From positions 132,625,989 through 132,689,988 of the forward strand of contig CP136068.1 of assembly GCA_032622095.1 (NCBI GenBank): a stretch of 64,000 bases of DNA, written 5' to 3'. Made by a program: the position numbers and the translations under genes. Positions 12,207 to 24,740 of this stretch are shown here, piece after piece (the first letter of the stretch is position 1; each line of letters starts with the position of its first letter). Source of the stretch: Siphonodentalium dalli. Lineage: Eukaryota > Mollusca > Scaphopoda > Gadilida > Siphonodentaliidae. Below the pieces are notes generated by a model. That model saw only the letters and a list, made by a program, of their open reading frames with translations, did no database searches and had not been told where the DNA came from.

Positions 12207-12923
12207 TCTCCTATATATTTTGAGACTTCCGTATATTTGTCCTCGAAAACTCGAAAACGGCTGCACCGATCGTGCTCAAACTTCCCATCTAAGGGTAAAA
12301 ATCACGGGAATGGTCGTCGCGGCATTTTGGAGAAGCTCAGAGCACCTGTTCTCCATTCTCAGTCACAAAAACGGCACTGCGGGGTTAATCGCGTTGATAG
12401 TTAAAGAGCGTTTCTATCCGCAGTGCCGTTGATAAAGAGCGTCTATATACATGACGAGTATAAATACGGCTTCATTGACCGTCTCGATGCGAAATTTCGT
12501 ACTTAATTTCGTACTTAGGGGTTCCAAGGAACTAGGGAGATTTGTATCGGGTCAACCTTCAAACGGGTACCCACAAATGATATATATGTGTGTGTCATTT
12601 ATAGACTCGAACCGATTGAGTTCAAACTTGCTACCATCGGGAAGTGTCATGGACGGGTTAAATTGTGACCCCGACCTGACCTTGAACTTGAAAATTATCA
12701 ATTCAAGGTCAAATCGGGTCAAATTGAAAAAAAAAATTGAAATTAAAAAATTAACTCATTGAAAAACTAAAAATTAAATTACAAAAATAATTAATTTTTT
12801 TATTTAAAAAGCCAGTAAATTAAAAGGCACAATTAACTCATTGAAAAACAAAAAAATTAATTAAAACAATAAAGAATTGTCATGTTTCTGACGATTGCCG
12901 CCAGTGGCGGGCTAACCTGCTAG
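12207..12923 (+). mobile_element. Non-autonomous Helitron
   Basis: The 5' end is TCTCCTATATATTTTGAG, directly preceded by A. The 3' end is a GC hairpin (CCGCC-AGT-GGCGG) followed by GCTAACCTG and CTAG, directly followed by T. TC start, 3' hairpin, CTRR end and A/T target with no duplication are the hallmarks of Helitrons (family knowledge). The 717 bp carry no Rep/helicase. Internal text ('ctcgaaaacggctgcaccga') recurs in diverged form between 12235 and 12700. The frames at 12220-12432 and 12451-12762 look like repeat by-products. Confidence 0.82.
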
Positions 12924-14388
12924 TAATTAATAATTGCACATCGAAGAAGATTTAATAAATACAGATGTGTAACACATATTTAACGAATGGCGAAGCGGAC
13001 GGAAACGTCTCGTACACGCACAAAAACATACGTTTCGAATGTGACATGTTACATATATATGCCAACATAAATATTATGTTCACTGGGCACGCAGCATTCA
13101 ATGCTTCCAGGGTTTTCCCCACAAAATGTGGTTTTATCTCTGGTTTATCGCAGGAATTCTAACCTGAAACTGCTGGAGATTTTTGTAGGATTCGTGTTCA
13201 TGGAATGACATGTTAATCGTCACAATCTAATTATCGGAATTACAATATGTGAACATTATATTGAACTGAGCTGCTCACGCACATTAATTTGTAATGAATG
13301 TTGTATATGTTGTACATCCAGTGGTTTTTGGTGTGCCCATCTGGTGTCAACTTCTGCGAATAAAGACACTGGGTATCTGATCAAACATGTGTTTAGTTGT
13401 TATTTAGTTTAGTGTAGACTTCAACTACCTTTATGTGAACAGTTTATGTCCCAGAAAGATGTACTCAAGTCATAAAATATGAATGTAACTATATACAATG
13501 TATATTTGTATAAATAAAAGATGATTACTGATTCGTATATAAGTATATTTACGTATACGCACGCCAACTGTCCATTATTTGACTGTTGCGTACGAAGTAA
13601 TGATACAGATGACAGATAAGCCGGAATGAAAAATATAATGCTCCTCATCGAGATAATATATACAGTTTCAGGCAAATGAATCAAATAAATGTTATATTAT
13701 ATATGCATAATATCCCCATATACTCATAAATGTTAATGTATAGTGAGTGGCTTGAGTTCACGCCCCGTCTCAACATATTTTTCACACGAAGTGTGCACCC
13801 GTTGTCTACCGATTACCAATCCATTATCCTTCAATTAATTTGATTTCGACTTGTCAAAGGAAAATATCTAACATGGTTTATTTTGATTTCTGTATAACCC
13901 GTTAACCTGACCGTTTATAGAAGATATCTTCCACTCAAATTAATTATTTTTCTATATATTATCGATATATTGATCGTTGTTATATTACCTGGAAAGTATT
14001 GAAATTGGTATACAGTCTCCCTTTAATTGCCGAAACCGATGATTACGCAAACAAAGGACCCCGAATTCGACGGCCAAATTATGTACACTGTAAATATGTT
14101 ACATGACTCTATATTTTGTGCATAATAGTGCGATTGAGTTATAAATAAAGCATATATATATCTATCTACCAGGATGTATAACAAACGACAGCAATATTTC
14201 ACGCTTCAAACGCCGGGGCTTTAAATTACCTGCACAACACTGGTGCATCCTGTTGGGTTGGTTTAAACAGTATTTTGAATAGAATTATGATATATACATC
14301 TATAATTTGATATTTACCCGTGAATGAACGGGATTCGACATCAAGGGTGTAGATATGTGCGAGCAATTTCCTGGAAGCATGTCTGTAC
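12924..14388. other. AT-rich non-coding stretch
   Basis: No gene or clear repeat was recognised. Several short frames lack any domain signature. Confidence 0.5.
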
Positions 14389-14902
14389 CAACCCTGAACA
14401 AGTGGTCCTGCTAATATGCAATGCTGCTGGTAGTCCTGTTGAATTGCTCTGATGCGTGTAGAGCAAACTGATGCCTTTATGAAAACAGTAGTTATTTTTT
14501 TCGAAAGTTGTCATTTTCGCGGTGTTTGGCAAATCCGAGCGATTTGACAAATAAAAAAATAGTGTGTGTATGAAAAATTCAAGAACATATATATTTTTGA
14601 AAAATATAATAATGACTGCGCTGGTGTTTCTAAAACGATGTGAATAACCATCGTGATTATAGTCGGTTTTCAACAACTGATACAACCAGTATAACACATA
14701 TTTCGCAATAAATAAGTTTTTGAATGTTTGATACGCATAATGGCTTTTCCTGAATATGTTCAGATTATATGAACATCGCGAAAAAGACAAATTATAAAAA
14801 CATAACGGAACTTTTTGTTAGCAGCATCAGTTTGCCTGAACAGCATCATAGAAATTCAGCAAGACCCAACCGCACCATAGCAGGACTACTTAACCAGGGG
14901 TG
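14389..14902 (+). mobile_element. 0.5-kb inverted-repeat element (copy 1; hAT-like?)
   Basis: Homologous over its length to 19693-20240. The inferred terminal repeat is CACCCCTGGTCAAGTGGTCC, imperfect here at both ends. No clean target duplication was found, so the superfamily is open. The minus-strand 149-codon frame at 14341-14790 follows the repeat and has no recognised domain. Confidence 0.65.
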
Positions 14903-16879
14903 AATATACCCATCCCAGATAGTGAGTTCGATGGTCTGCATAGCCTGTCGTAAATATCTCATTTGAATTAATATATGAGGGTCGTACAGTTTGCAATGTC
15001 ATGAATGAGGTAGATCGTATATATAGTTATATGGTATTATATTATATGTGTCTAATGTCTCTGCTCTCCTAATATTTCTTGCTGTCACTTTCCTATATAA
15101 TGTTATCAGTCTCTATAACCCTCTTTGCGCCATGGCAGTTCTGTTGTGATATATATGGTCTGTTCTTCAGATGTCTTAATATTGATTTAGTAATCCACTG
15201 TCTTACTTCCCATTGCTCAGAACTACCCAGCTGTCGCTATTGATATTTGTATATATTCTATACAAATATTATCACACTCTATATTATCTTCACATAATAT
15301 ATGATTATGTATGCAAATGTGTCTGTCTCTGTGCAGTTATGGAAATACCATTAAACTAGTTATATATCTGTAACATCGCGAATGCCCACTCTGTTTGTGT
15401 AGTCTGACATTTAGAAGCTTCACGTGGAGTAGATACTGCACGGGCACGACCACTGACCGATATTTATGAAACAATTATATCATGGCCAGTAGCTACATGT
15501 GCACTTCCTGTGAAGTATCTAAATGAATATAGCCACCCCGCAGTACACTGACAATGCTGGAGTGGACATTCAATATGGTGTCTGGATGCATGACTGTTTA
15601 GTATAATATTATTTAATAGGTAAATATTAATTAATATTATATTGTGTCGCCCAATAAAATAAACATCTAGAAGGAATTCGGTTGAGTCAATTGCAAATCT
15701 CTATAGTATAAACAAATCATGGCAAAGTAAAACATATTTTGGTTCGTGTTTCCCAACTTACCTTATTTTATACCGCCAATACCCTAAAGTTGTATTAATG
15801 GTTTTCACGAAATCCTTCTGAATGTTTTTAATAACAAAAACTCAGAATTTATTGAATAAGAATCAAAATTGTTATCGAAATCTTAAAGAAGACACGAAAG
15901 CCAATTAGAATATGTAAAAATAGGAAAACAAATATCTAAACATACCTATCGAGCTATTTGAATCCGACGTGTACGTAACTCGAGCCAGGCCTCATAGTCA
16001 TACCAATGGCACCATACAAACAACCTGTTCATATTTATTTATTTATTCACCTCCATTAATGAAGATATGGAAAAAATCATATATATGTACCGCATGCCAA
16101 TGAGCACGCGACCATGTTCTGTGCATCACGAAGAATGTTGTTCATGAACACTGCTATAGAAACGACAGATACAAGACGAGCAAGAAAAAAGAAGAGAAGT
16201 GGACGAAGGGCGATATCAATTATATAATTATAAGATGTCAGGCAGGCACATTTAATTTACCCCCCCCCCTTATTAATGGGGATACCCCCTATTATTAAAT
16301 GCACGGGCGGCGTTCGTTGCAGAAATATTTATATTTGTTCAAATCGGCATCAACACCAAAATATATACAGTTCCGTTCATATTCCAGACATAACCAGCGT
16401 GTAAATAGTATATTGTCGCCAAGACGTACGATGGTGTACGTAAACAAGAGCCTGCTCGTGTTACAGAAGTTGTGCTTCTGTTTACATAACACAGCGCAAT
16501 TATATTGGTTAATCATACAAAAATGATATAAACGCTCTTTATTATTTCCATATCAGGAAAACAGTAACAAATACCACTCTTTATATTTACCATATCCGGA
16601 TCTAAACAAAAGCCAGGAAACGTAACGTTTTTTGCTTTTGTTTATATAACAAAGGGGAAAAAATGACAATACCATACTGTTTATGCCATATTTCTGATTG
16701 TCATAAGAACACAGTCTGTCTATGTCTTACTATTTCTTCTGTTTATGGCGGTTTATGGCGGTTTTTGACGGAGGTGAATATTTTATCAGCATACCCACCG
16801 CCAACGCCGATCGTAAATATAATATATCACACGCGAATGACACCGATGTGGTCGTTAGAACATATTTGGTAACATCACA
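14903..16879. other. AT-rich non-coding stretch
   Basis: No gene was recognised. Inverted AT runs lie around 15600-15650 and a C-run at 16261-16269. 16745-16800 is a dispersed repeat shared with 11371-11420. Confidence 0.5.
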
Positions 16880-17784
16880 CACAGGCCTTCTAAACAGTGA
16901 GTGATATATCATTAAAATATAATTTAAATTAATATTTACCAATTCTATAGTACAATATTACATGTGTTTAAGCACAGGCCTTCCAAACAGTGAGTGATAA
17001 ATAATTTAAATAATTTTTGTATTAATATTTACATAATTATAAGAAGACACAGGTATCGATCAAGCAGCCATTTTCCTCTCCATGATACTGGCAACTGGTC
17101 ATTTTACAGTGTACAATTCCTCTGTCCATTTCAAAGTTCTTTGTTGATACAACTGGCCAGTACACTGTGTCCACTCACCACTTCCTGTCAATAATGGGAA
17201 GTGTTGAAATGGACAGAGGACTTGTACACTGTAAATGACCAGCAAGTCTGTTGCCAGTATAATGGAGAGGAAAATGGCTGCTTGGTGCATACCTGTGTCT
17301 TCTTATATGTAAATATTAATAAAAAAAATTATTTTAATTATGTATCACTCACTGTTTGGAAGGCCTGTGGTTTAAGTAGGTACAGTTATGAATCAAACAG
17401 CCATATTGTACTCCCTGCTACTGGCAAGTGGCCATTTTACAGTGTATTAGTGCTGTGTCCATTTCAACTCCTCGCATGAAGTAGCTAACTGACCACAGAA
17501 GTGGCCACTGGGCATGACAACTGTTAGCAAATTTCAATTCTTTGTTGATATAATTGGCCAGTGCATTGTGTCCACTCACTACTTCCTGTCAACCATGTGC
17601 AGTGTTGAAATGGACAAAGCACCAGTACACTGTAAATATGACCAGTTGTCAGTAGAAGGGAATACAAGATGGCTCTTTGGTTCATACCTGTACCTAATTA
17701 TATACTATTTTATTTATAAAATTGGTAAATATTAATTAAAATTATATTTTACTTATTTAGCACTCACTGTTTAGAAGGCCTGTG
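16880..17784. mobile_element. Foldback element with CACAGGCC ends, 7-bp duplication (outer copy)
   Basis: The ends are CACAGGCCTTCTAAACAGTG and its inverse. The flank CATCACA lies directly before the left end and one base after the right end. The interior is a long imperfect palindrome ('cattttacagtgta', 'tgtccatttcaa', 'cacttcctgtcaa' and inverses). Ends of the form CANRG with a 7-8-bp duplication fit the P superfamily as I remember it. The left arm is split by a second copy at 16973-17369. Confidence 0.75.
16973..17369. mobile_element. Inner copy of the same foldback element, nested
   Basis: 397 bp from CACAGGCCTTCCAAACAGTG to its inverse. GTTTAAG (7 bp) lies directly on both sides. The outer element's sequence continues across the junction, and its right arm shows the unsplit order ('ttaattaatatttaccaatt' then 'ggtacaggtatg'). 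The insertion into a sister copy is therefore certain. The two halves of the inner copy are nearly perfect inverses. Confidence 0.88.
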
Positions 17785-19380
17785 GCATCACACGTGAATG
17801 GGTGCGTTTCACTAACCAAGTCATAGGCATATGGGCCGAATGAGCCGCGGCCCAGCATACAGAAAGGATGCTGATGCAATAATGAACTCGCTCCATGAAT
17901 GTCCGGTATCAATCTGAAAATTTTAAATATTTAAGCCTACCTACCGACGCCATTTTTTTCTGACCCATAACCCGAACCAAACGTCTGTATTTCCTTGGCC
18001 TCATATAGTCATATAGATGAACCACATAAACAACCTGTTGAATTAAGTAGTTTGAGTCCTGATTATTCGTATAACCCTATGCATATACCTGTTTGCGGCA
18101 TTAACTTGAATTTACACGACGTTTATTATGACCCTGTTCAGCTAGTATATATAGGGGTGACAACAAGATAACACAAAATGCGCATTACCCTATACACCAG
18201 TGTACACAGATATATGTATAAATGTATGTAGGTCGACAATCGTCAATTGATATTGACAAACGTATACTTATGTACAGGTGAGACAAATATAGATTACCTG
18301 TGATTCCGATCGATGTGCAGAAGAGAGAAGTTGTTCAATCTATGTATATGTCTCTTGAATCCAAAGTGTATCAGTGTGTATGTCTTTATCAGCGAAAACA
18401 GTTCAGAGCGCTAAATGTTAATGATAAATTTTCCTTCGTCACTACGTGTTTATATCCTGGTTTGTGTGACGTATTGATATATATCCTGTTGTCGCTTCGA
18501 TGGCCAAACATTGCAGGTGACACAGTGCTCACATGAGTGTTTGTAATGAAGTCTATATCGAGACCCATGGGAAGCAACTCTAAAATCTAATCACATTACT
18601 TCTATTGTGTCGTATGAGTACGATTGATAATTCGTCACTCTGTACAATGTGCAAACCCATATTAACACTCGGGAACAGTAACATTACACCGTGCACACTG
18701 TGATATTGACAGGTGTAATTATTGATTGCTTTTGAAATCTGAAGTAACTGGGATCATCTGCATGTCTGATCGCCCCGCTTATATACATGCATTGATTAGA
18801 TATGTTATTATGCTATCAAAATGGTCGGGGGTACTGGCTTGACTTTGTCCGCCCGGTCGTCGGTATGTCCGCACGTCCGTCTAGGCATATACCTCAGCCA
18901 TGAGTTATCTGGTGTGAATGAAATTTTGTATGTATGTTTCTCTCATGACTTCTTTCAAAGGAGGGGCAAATTACGTTAACTTTTTCCACTCCACGCTGGG
19001 TGGGGGATTGTCCGGGCACGTGTGTCGGGGTGGGTGGGTGGTTGATGGGACCAACACATTTCCCCCCCCCCGCAACTCAAATGTTTTTTCCTGCAATTCT
19101 TTTGACTGTTTTTGCAATGTGTTTGGCTCAAAACACCTTAGAATAAGAGAAATAATGTAATTCTAACTGCTAAACTGACTGCAGGCAGTTATCGTGTTGT
19201 ATTTTGTTGCAAATTTTGAAATCCAAGATGGCCGCTGGCAGCCATGTTTTTTTGGCCGAATGACCTCAAAATGACTCGTTCCTATTTACATGTCAATGTT
19301 AACTAACATCCATGACAAATAATATGCACATAAATTCATATACAGCTATTTACAGTGAATTTCCCCCGGAAATCTCTGTT
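17785..19380. other. Non-coding stretch
   Basis: No gene was recognised. Text at 18830-18960 ('gtccgcacgtccgtc', followed by 'gaaattttgtatg') resembles the repeat type seen at 1000-1150 and 59.1 kb. Confidence 0.5.
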
Positions 19381-19562
19381 TTAGTGTTAAAGGGGTGGGG
19401 GGTGGGTGTCCAAAAATGGTCGGGAAAAACTGCCGAAAACGGAAAAAAAATTGGACGCGGTGGTCGGTGGGTCCCAACAAGGGTCGAAAGTCAAAATCAG
19501 CATAAGTGCCTGAATTTTTTTTTCCGACCCCCCCCCCCCCCCCCACCCCCCCCCCCCCCCCG
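19381..19562. repeat. Low-complexity GGTGGGTGTCC / GGAAAAA / poly-C repeat
   Basis: G/A-rich text ends in a poly-T then a poly-C run broken by a single A (19528-19560). The same family occurs inverted at 20265-20463 and again at 21700-21805 and 26815-26962. Frames crossing it are artefacts of base composition. Run lengths may be assembly-sensitive. Confidence 0.7.
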
Positions 19563-19692
19563 CTCCAGATCGAGTTATCCTACTCCGTTCGGCCACGCAA
19601 ATACATCTGCCATTGTTCATCGGATCGTAATGTAATTTGTTATGGAGGCTCGCCAACCGCAGTCGTTTGAATATAGTGCACAATTCCATTAT

Positions 19693-20240
19693 CACTGGCC
19701 AAGTGGTCCTGCTAATATGCTATGATGCTGGTGGTCCTGCTGAATTGATATGATGCGGGTAGGGCAAACTGATGCCGTTGCGAAAAAGTGCCGTTATTTT
19801 GTGTAAGGTTGTCAGTTTCGCGGTGTTTGGCTAATCCGAGCGACTTGAGAAAAAAAAAAGTGTGTGTATGAAACGTTCAAGAACATATATATGTTTGAAA
19901 AATATAATAATGCCTGCGCTGATGTTTCTGAAACGACGAGAATAACCATCTTGATCATAGTCGTATTTCAACAACAAATACAACCAGTATTAAAAATGTT
20001 TCGCAACAAATACAACCAGTATTACAAATATTTCGCAACAAATATGTTCTTGAATGTTTCACACGCATAATGGCTTTTCCTGGATATGTTCAGATTATCG
20101 GAACACCGCGAAAAAGACAAATTAAAAAAATATAACGGTAGTTTTTGTTAACAGCATCAGTTTGCCCTAACAGCATCATAGCAATTCAGCAGGACCCAAC
20201 CGCATCATAGCAGATTAGCATGACCACTTGACCAGGGGTG
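19693..20240 (+). mobile_element. 0.5-kb inverted-repeat element (copy 2; hAT-like?)
   Basis: Second copy of the element at 14389-14902. The left part CAAGTGGTCCTGCTAATATG is matched by the inverted right part GCATGACCACTTG. It carries an extra local duplication ('caacaaatacaaccagtatt' repeated near 19970-20020). It sits between two inverted low-complexity repeats. Confidence 0.7.
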
Positions 20241-20264
20241 GTTATTTGTATTTTTCGTCCTAGA

Positions 20265-20463
20265 TGTATCCTTTTTCCCCAGGGGGTGTCGGAAAAAATT
20301 TCCAGGCACGTATGATCATTTTAATTTTTTCCGGCCTCGGGGGACCCACCCACCCAATTTCTTCTGTTTCCGGCCTTTTTTTCCAGGCAATTTTGGACAC
20401 CCACCCTTTCTTTTCCGTTTCAGGAAGATTTTTCCGGTCAGTTTTGGACACACCCACCCCCTA
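20265..20463. repeat. Low-complexity repeat, inverted relative to 19381-19562
   Basis: The C/T-rich strand carries 'ttttggacaccca' twice and 'ccggcctc'. The reverse complement matches the repeat at 19381-19562 in order. Confidence 0.65.
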
Positions 20464-20796
20464 AATTTGAGAAAATTATCAATTGAGCAACCAAATAGCT
20501 GATTATCCTGCATTATCATAATTTATTGCGCGATATTTGAATAGAACAGTGCATAATGAGATAACGATACTATTTGAATTTATCATATAAGTGTCATTAA
20601 TCAAGAAATGTGTCAACATAATCACATTTCAAGGGATATATAGGCAGAGTGCCGAAGTTTTTATTAACATTCATTTTCATAATATATAGTCACATGATCT
20701 AGTCACATAATCACATTTGAGTATTCTACATAATAAATGGTACCGGTACAACAAATTTCAGATTATTTGATATTTTGATATTTGCTATGTGATATA

Positions 20797-20972
20797 CAGT
20801 AATGCCCTAATTAATCGACTCCATAACCACAGCAGAATAATAGGTAATTTTTGAGGATTTAGTCGGAAATATGGCTGGTTGTCATGACAACAAGCCATAT
20901 TTCCAACTAAATCCTGAAAAATTACTCATTATTCTGCTGTGGTTATGGAGTCGTTTAATTAGGGAATTACTG
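20797..20972. mobile_element. 176-bp near-perfect palindrome MITE with TA duplication (mariner-like)
   Basis: TA-CAGTAATGCCCTAATTAA at the left and the inverse TTAATTAGGGAATTACTG-TA at the right. The arms are about 80 bp with few mismatches and the centre is GTTGTCATGACAAC. A TA duplication and CAG start suit Tc1/mariner MITEs. One arm of another copy lies at 39331-39376. Confidence 0.85.
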
Positions 20973-21874
20973 TATTGCTGGAATCAAATTGTTTATCAAA
21001 ACATGTGGAAATACAACTGTTCATCCCAGTTCATCCCAGTTTGAAGAATAATGCTAATACCAAACATAACCATGATATACCCGCGCTACTCTTCTTGGGG
21101 CATCTCAGAAACCAGAACTGAGGAAACATGTTATAACGTGTAATGGCAGGCTTGTAGCCACTGCCTGAAGTAATAGGCTTCGTAATAATTGGTAATAATA
21201 TGGATGGATAGCTCAATTTCACTTCTTTTTTCCTCACGATATCAGTGACGATAAAATCTTCGTTACTGTGATTAACATTACAAGCTGATCCACATTAACA
21301 TGGAAAACAATGTGAAATTGTTCAAGCTGGCCCGGCTGGCCTTCAATTTATTTGTTAAGATTTTATGTTTTACGTTGTCAAAAGTCTATTTTATTCCATT
21401 ATTTAATATATCTTTATTTCCATGTCACATATGGTAAAGTGTGCTTTCATTTTATTACTTATTTTCAGCTGAATTCTGCATAGTTTTTCTTATTTTGTTG
21501 TATCAGTAGATGGAATCCTGATTAAATTTTATTTTTCCAATGGCGCAGTTTCTAGTTCTATCAAGTTGAATTTAGGTTATTGTTGGCCATTGTGCAACTG
21601 ATCCAACTTCTGATAACCTCTATTTGTAGTATAGCATTACTATTAACTATATATGACCCGTTTCTGTTCAAAACACATCAAAATAAGACTCAATAGCAGG
21701 AATGGAAAAAAAATTTGGCATATGGAAAAAACTGCTTTTTGGACCCAAGAGACACCCACCCACCCCATCATACGTGCCTGGAAAAAAATTCCGACCCCCC
21801 CCCCTGTATCCCCTGCATATAATATTTGTTTTCGTCCGCCTGAGTATCAGCCATGGGTTATACATAATCTAAAT
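20973..21874. other. Non-coding stretch with a low-complexity repeat
   Basis: No gene was recognised. 21700-21805 is a third copy of the GGAAAAA/CCGACCCC repeat ('catacgtgcctggaaaaaaa' followed by 'ttccgaccccc'). Confidence 0.5.
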
Positions 21875-22333
21875 GTGACCCACCATATCAAATCCAGTCG
21901 TAAGTCGGGATTTCTTTACCCTCTGCCAATGCATTCTCTTATATATGCGAGTCGACCATAGGTCGGCTCGCATATATAAGAGAATGCATTGGCCTAACGA
22001 TTTTTTACAATTTTAATAATTTGTTCTTGTATTATTTAACAATTTTATAATTTCACCCATACAGAGCTCCAGACAAACATGAGCAGACGACACTCTTCTA
22101 TATGCTTCTATATACATGTGTGGGGCTCCCTGCAGGGTAATGGATGTTTTTTATTTTATGTCCTAAAAATTGTAAGAAACATTTATTTAAAAAACATGAT
22201 AAAAAATTGTTAGGCGAATGCATTCTCTTATATATGCGAGGCGACATATGGTCGACTCGCATATATAAGAGAATGCATTGGCACAGGGTGAACAAAATCC
22301 CGACTTACGACTTGATTTGATATGGCGGGTCAC
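21875..22333 (+). mobile_element. Hairpin MITE with a fourth type of end (GTGACCCRCC, AAAT duplication)
   Basis: The ends are GTGACCCACCATATCAAATC and its inverse GATTTGATATGGCGGGTCAC, extending inward through 'gtaagtcgggat'. AAAT flanks both sides (21871-21874, 22334-22337). This is not a TTAA element and its termini share nothing with the piggyBac-like copies. It nevertheless contains two copies of the same hairpin, at 21926-21992 and 22215-22281 (one base changed in the outer stem), with outer 'ccctctg' / 'cacaggg'. Confidence 0.85.
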
Positions 22334-22337
22334 AAAT

Positions 22338-23245
22338 TTGTTCATGGGGAATAAGGAATAATAAGGGAGGAAGAGACAAAATACGTGCATGCACTCATTC
22401 ATTAAACCCATGACATGGAAGAGCGTAACTCGTCCATGCCATGGCCTACATTATTACTTGTCACGTGTAATTATAAAATATTTAAAGGCACACATTGTTT
22501 TCAGAATACTTTAGCAGATACCGTTCAACTTAAAAGCCAGACGAAGTAGCGACACTAGACATGGGATTTCTTTAGCAACAACAATGGTGATAACGAACAA
22601 TAAATTAATATTATGTCTTCAGAAGAACTTTAAATTTCGCTCACTAAACAGCTAAAGTGGTAGATGGTGTGTACTATTTAAGGTTTGAAGAATCAGAGTT
22701 CCAAACACTAAAAGGGCAGCTTTAATTAATTTACGTTCTGAGTTTACCATAAATAATATAATTAGTAAATTTAACCATATTGAAACTGAATTTTAAATAT
22801 TGTAAATATTGGTTCGACAGCAATCGGGAAAATACACAACTAAATGACTGTAAGGCATATAATTTATGGATTTTCAATGATGTGTTGAATATGTTCGCAT
22901 TTCCACTTTTAGATTATTGGGGGTTCCGTACTGCTAATATTTCAATTTAGAATTGTGGGGTTTGTCAGCATCCGAGATGAAACCTCTTGTTTTATTTTGA
23001 TCTTAGTCGAAAATATGAGTTTAAGCAAGTATGGATGTATCGATGTTCACACGATGTTCAGCCTCACACAAACGCAATTTGATCACCTGAGATAAAGAGC
23101 GTGTATGTCTATATTGTCCGCCAGAGACGGATATTGAAGAGTGCACTTTATTTTAGATTTTGTGCGCTTTTTCATATTATTATTTTCGGATGACCATAAA
23201 TTAAGCGATCCGCACGTTACAATTTACAGTGTATGCAGGTAACAT
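22338..23245. other. AT-rich non-coding stretch
   Basis: No gene or clear repeat was recognised. Confidence 0.5.
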
Positions 23246-23700
23246 TTAAAGGTACTCAATCCGATTCGGTGGTCCTCATACCATCAGATTCCAACAACAA
23301 CAATATTTTTTTAAATGCCGCTTCAGTTATCACAATCGATTAATTGCCCCAAAATAATGCTAACCATAGTCAACTATAGTATAAAATTGCCCAAAACCTG
23401 TTATTTATTAACATTTGTTCAACGAAATTTTGCCGGTTTGTCAAATGTCTGACACAAAAAAGCCACTTGATTTTAGAGTTATCCATCTTCATCCGCAATT
23501 TGGTCCGATACCGTCTTCTCGTCGACTCTTTGCTGGGCCACCTAAAGTATTGGTGGTGAAAAATAATAGATTTCAAAAATCGATATCAGATCACTCTGAG
23601 CTTTGATGTGTGGGTTCCTCGCCTGGAATCAAATATTTGTTACCCCCGGAGCCAAGGAAATAGTAATTTGCGAGCGTTAATTTGGATTATGCATATTTAA
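23246..23700 (+). mobile_element. TTAA-flanked element, TTAAAGGTACTCAATCC (copy 1)
   Basis: Homologous along its length to 50537-50950. Shared landmarks are 'aatgccgct', 'aataatgctaacca', 'caactatagtata', 'gggttcctcg' and 'cttacccccg'-like text. TTAA occurs at both ends and the inverted ends are imperfect. Probably an old Kolobok-like MITE. Confidence 0.65.
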
Positions 23701-24306
23701 AGATTCACGGTCCGATTTGATCCGTTGTGCATCGAGTCCAGTTTATAGGATAATGGATGGTTATTGTCGAGATCGTACATTATTTTGCAAACAACGATTC
23801 ATTATTTTAATATCGGACGCTCAATATCCAATTTAATGAACGGTTATTTTGCTACGGACGATGCATGCATGTTACCATAATATATGCACGTAGCTATATT
23901 GTGTAGACAACAATTTTCAAGTATAATTTCGCTCTGATTGATTGCTAGAACAGGACCGAGGGATATAGACCTATATATAGAGCCTCGTCACTCTGGTTGA
24001 GGTGAAATGGTGGAGGCGTACAACTTCAAATTCCACGCATGTCGTTTAATGAATAGGCATTGAATTTGCAACTGTTAAAATTTCTCGAATCTGATTCCGT
24101 TCCCGGGCGGCCTGTTGTAGCACCACTCACGATAAAACGTAAACTATATATAGTAATTTGCATGTAAATGTAGTCCTTCGATCTTCAGTATTACACGCGA
24201 TCTCAAACTACAAGATCGCAAAATCTACGACTTTGCACCCGCTCGCACCAATCTGACATTCAATGTATAATTCTCAGCAAAATCCGAAATATGCCGCATA
24301 AATAAT

Positions 24307-24740
24307 TTAACCCTTTACCCAACAGAAGGGCCCTGTGCCAATGCATTCTCTTATATATGCGAGTCGACCATAGGTCGCCTCGCATATATAAGAGAATGCA
24401 TTGGCTTAACACATATTAAAAATGATAAAATTGTCAAAGAATGTAGACAAATATTATAAAAATTGTTAAAAAAGGTAAGAAAAAATGGTAAAAAGTGTTA
24501 AAAAAAGATTTTCTTTAGGCCAATGCATTCTCTTATATATGCGAGGCGACCTATGGTCGACTCGCATATATAAGAGAATGCATTGGCACAGGGTATAACT
24601 GTAATCATCACAATGTGGTCAATGAACCGGTTCCAATGATATCCATATTTGTATGGTGTTATTGAGACAGACCGAAGATATTTTAGGCTGTTGAAGCTTT
24701 ATTTGGGCGTTCGTGGCCGGTTTGTTGGGTAAAGGGTTAA
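24307..24740 (-). mobile_element. Hairpin MITE, piggyBac-like ends (copy 3, 434 bp)
   Basis: Same ends as 5471-5870. Hairpins lie at 24338-24404 and 24520-24586. The A/T-rich spacer between them is longer than in the 400-bp copies ('ttataaaaattgttaaaaaa' inserted). The copy at 42825-43238 shares related spacer text, so the two may form a subfamily. Confidence 0.9.

Noticed and set aside
14341-14790. 149-codon minus-strand ORF
   Set aside because: It follows the 0.5-kb inverted-repeat element; the second copy at 19.7 kb does not keep the frame.
19312-19695. Proline- or glycine-rich proteins
   Set aside because: They result from poly-C/poly-G runs in a low-complexity repeat present in several copies.
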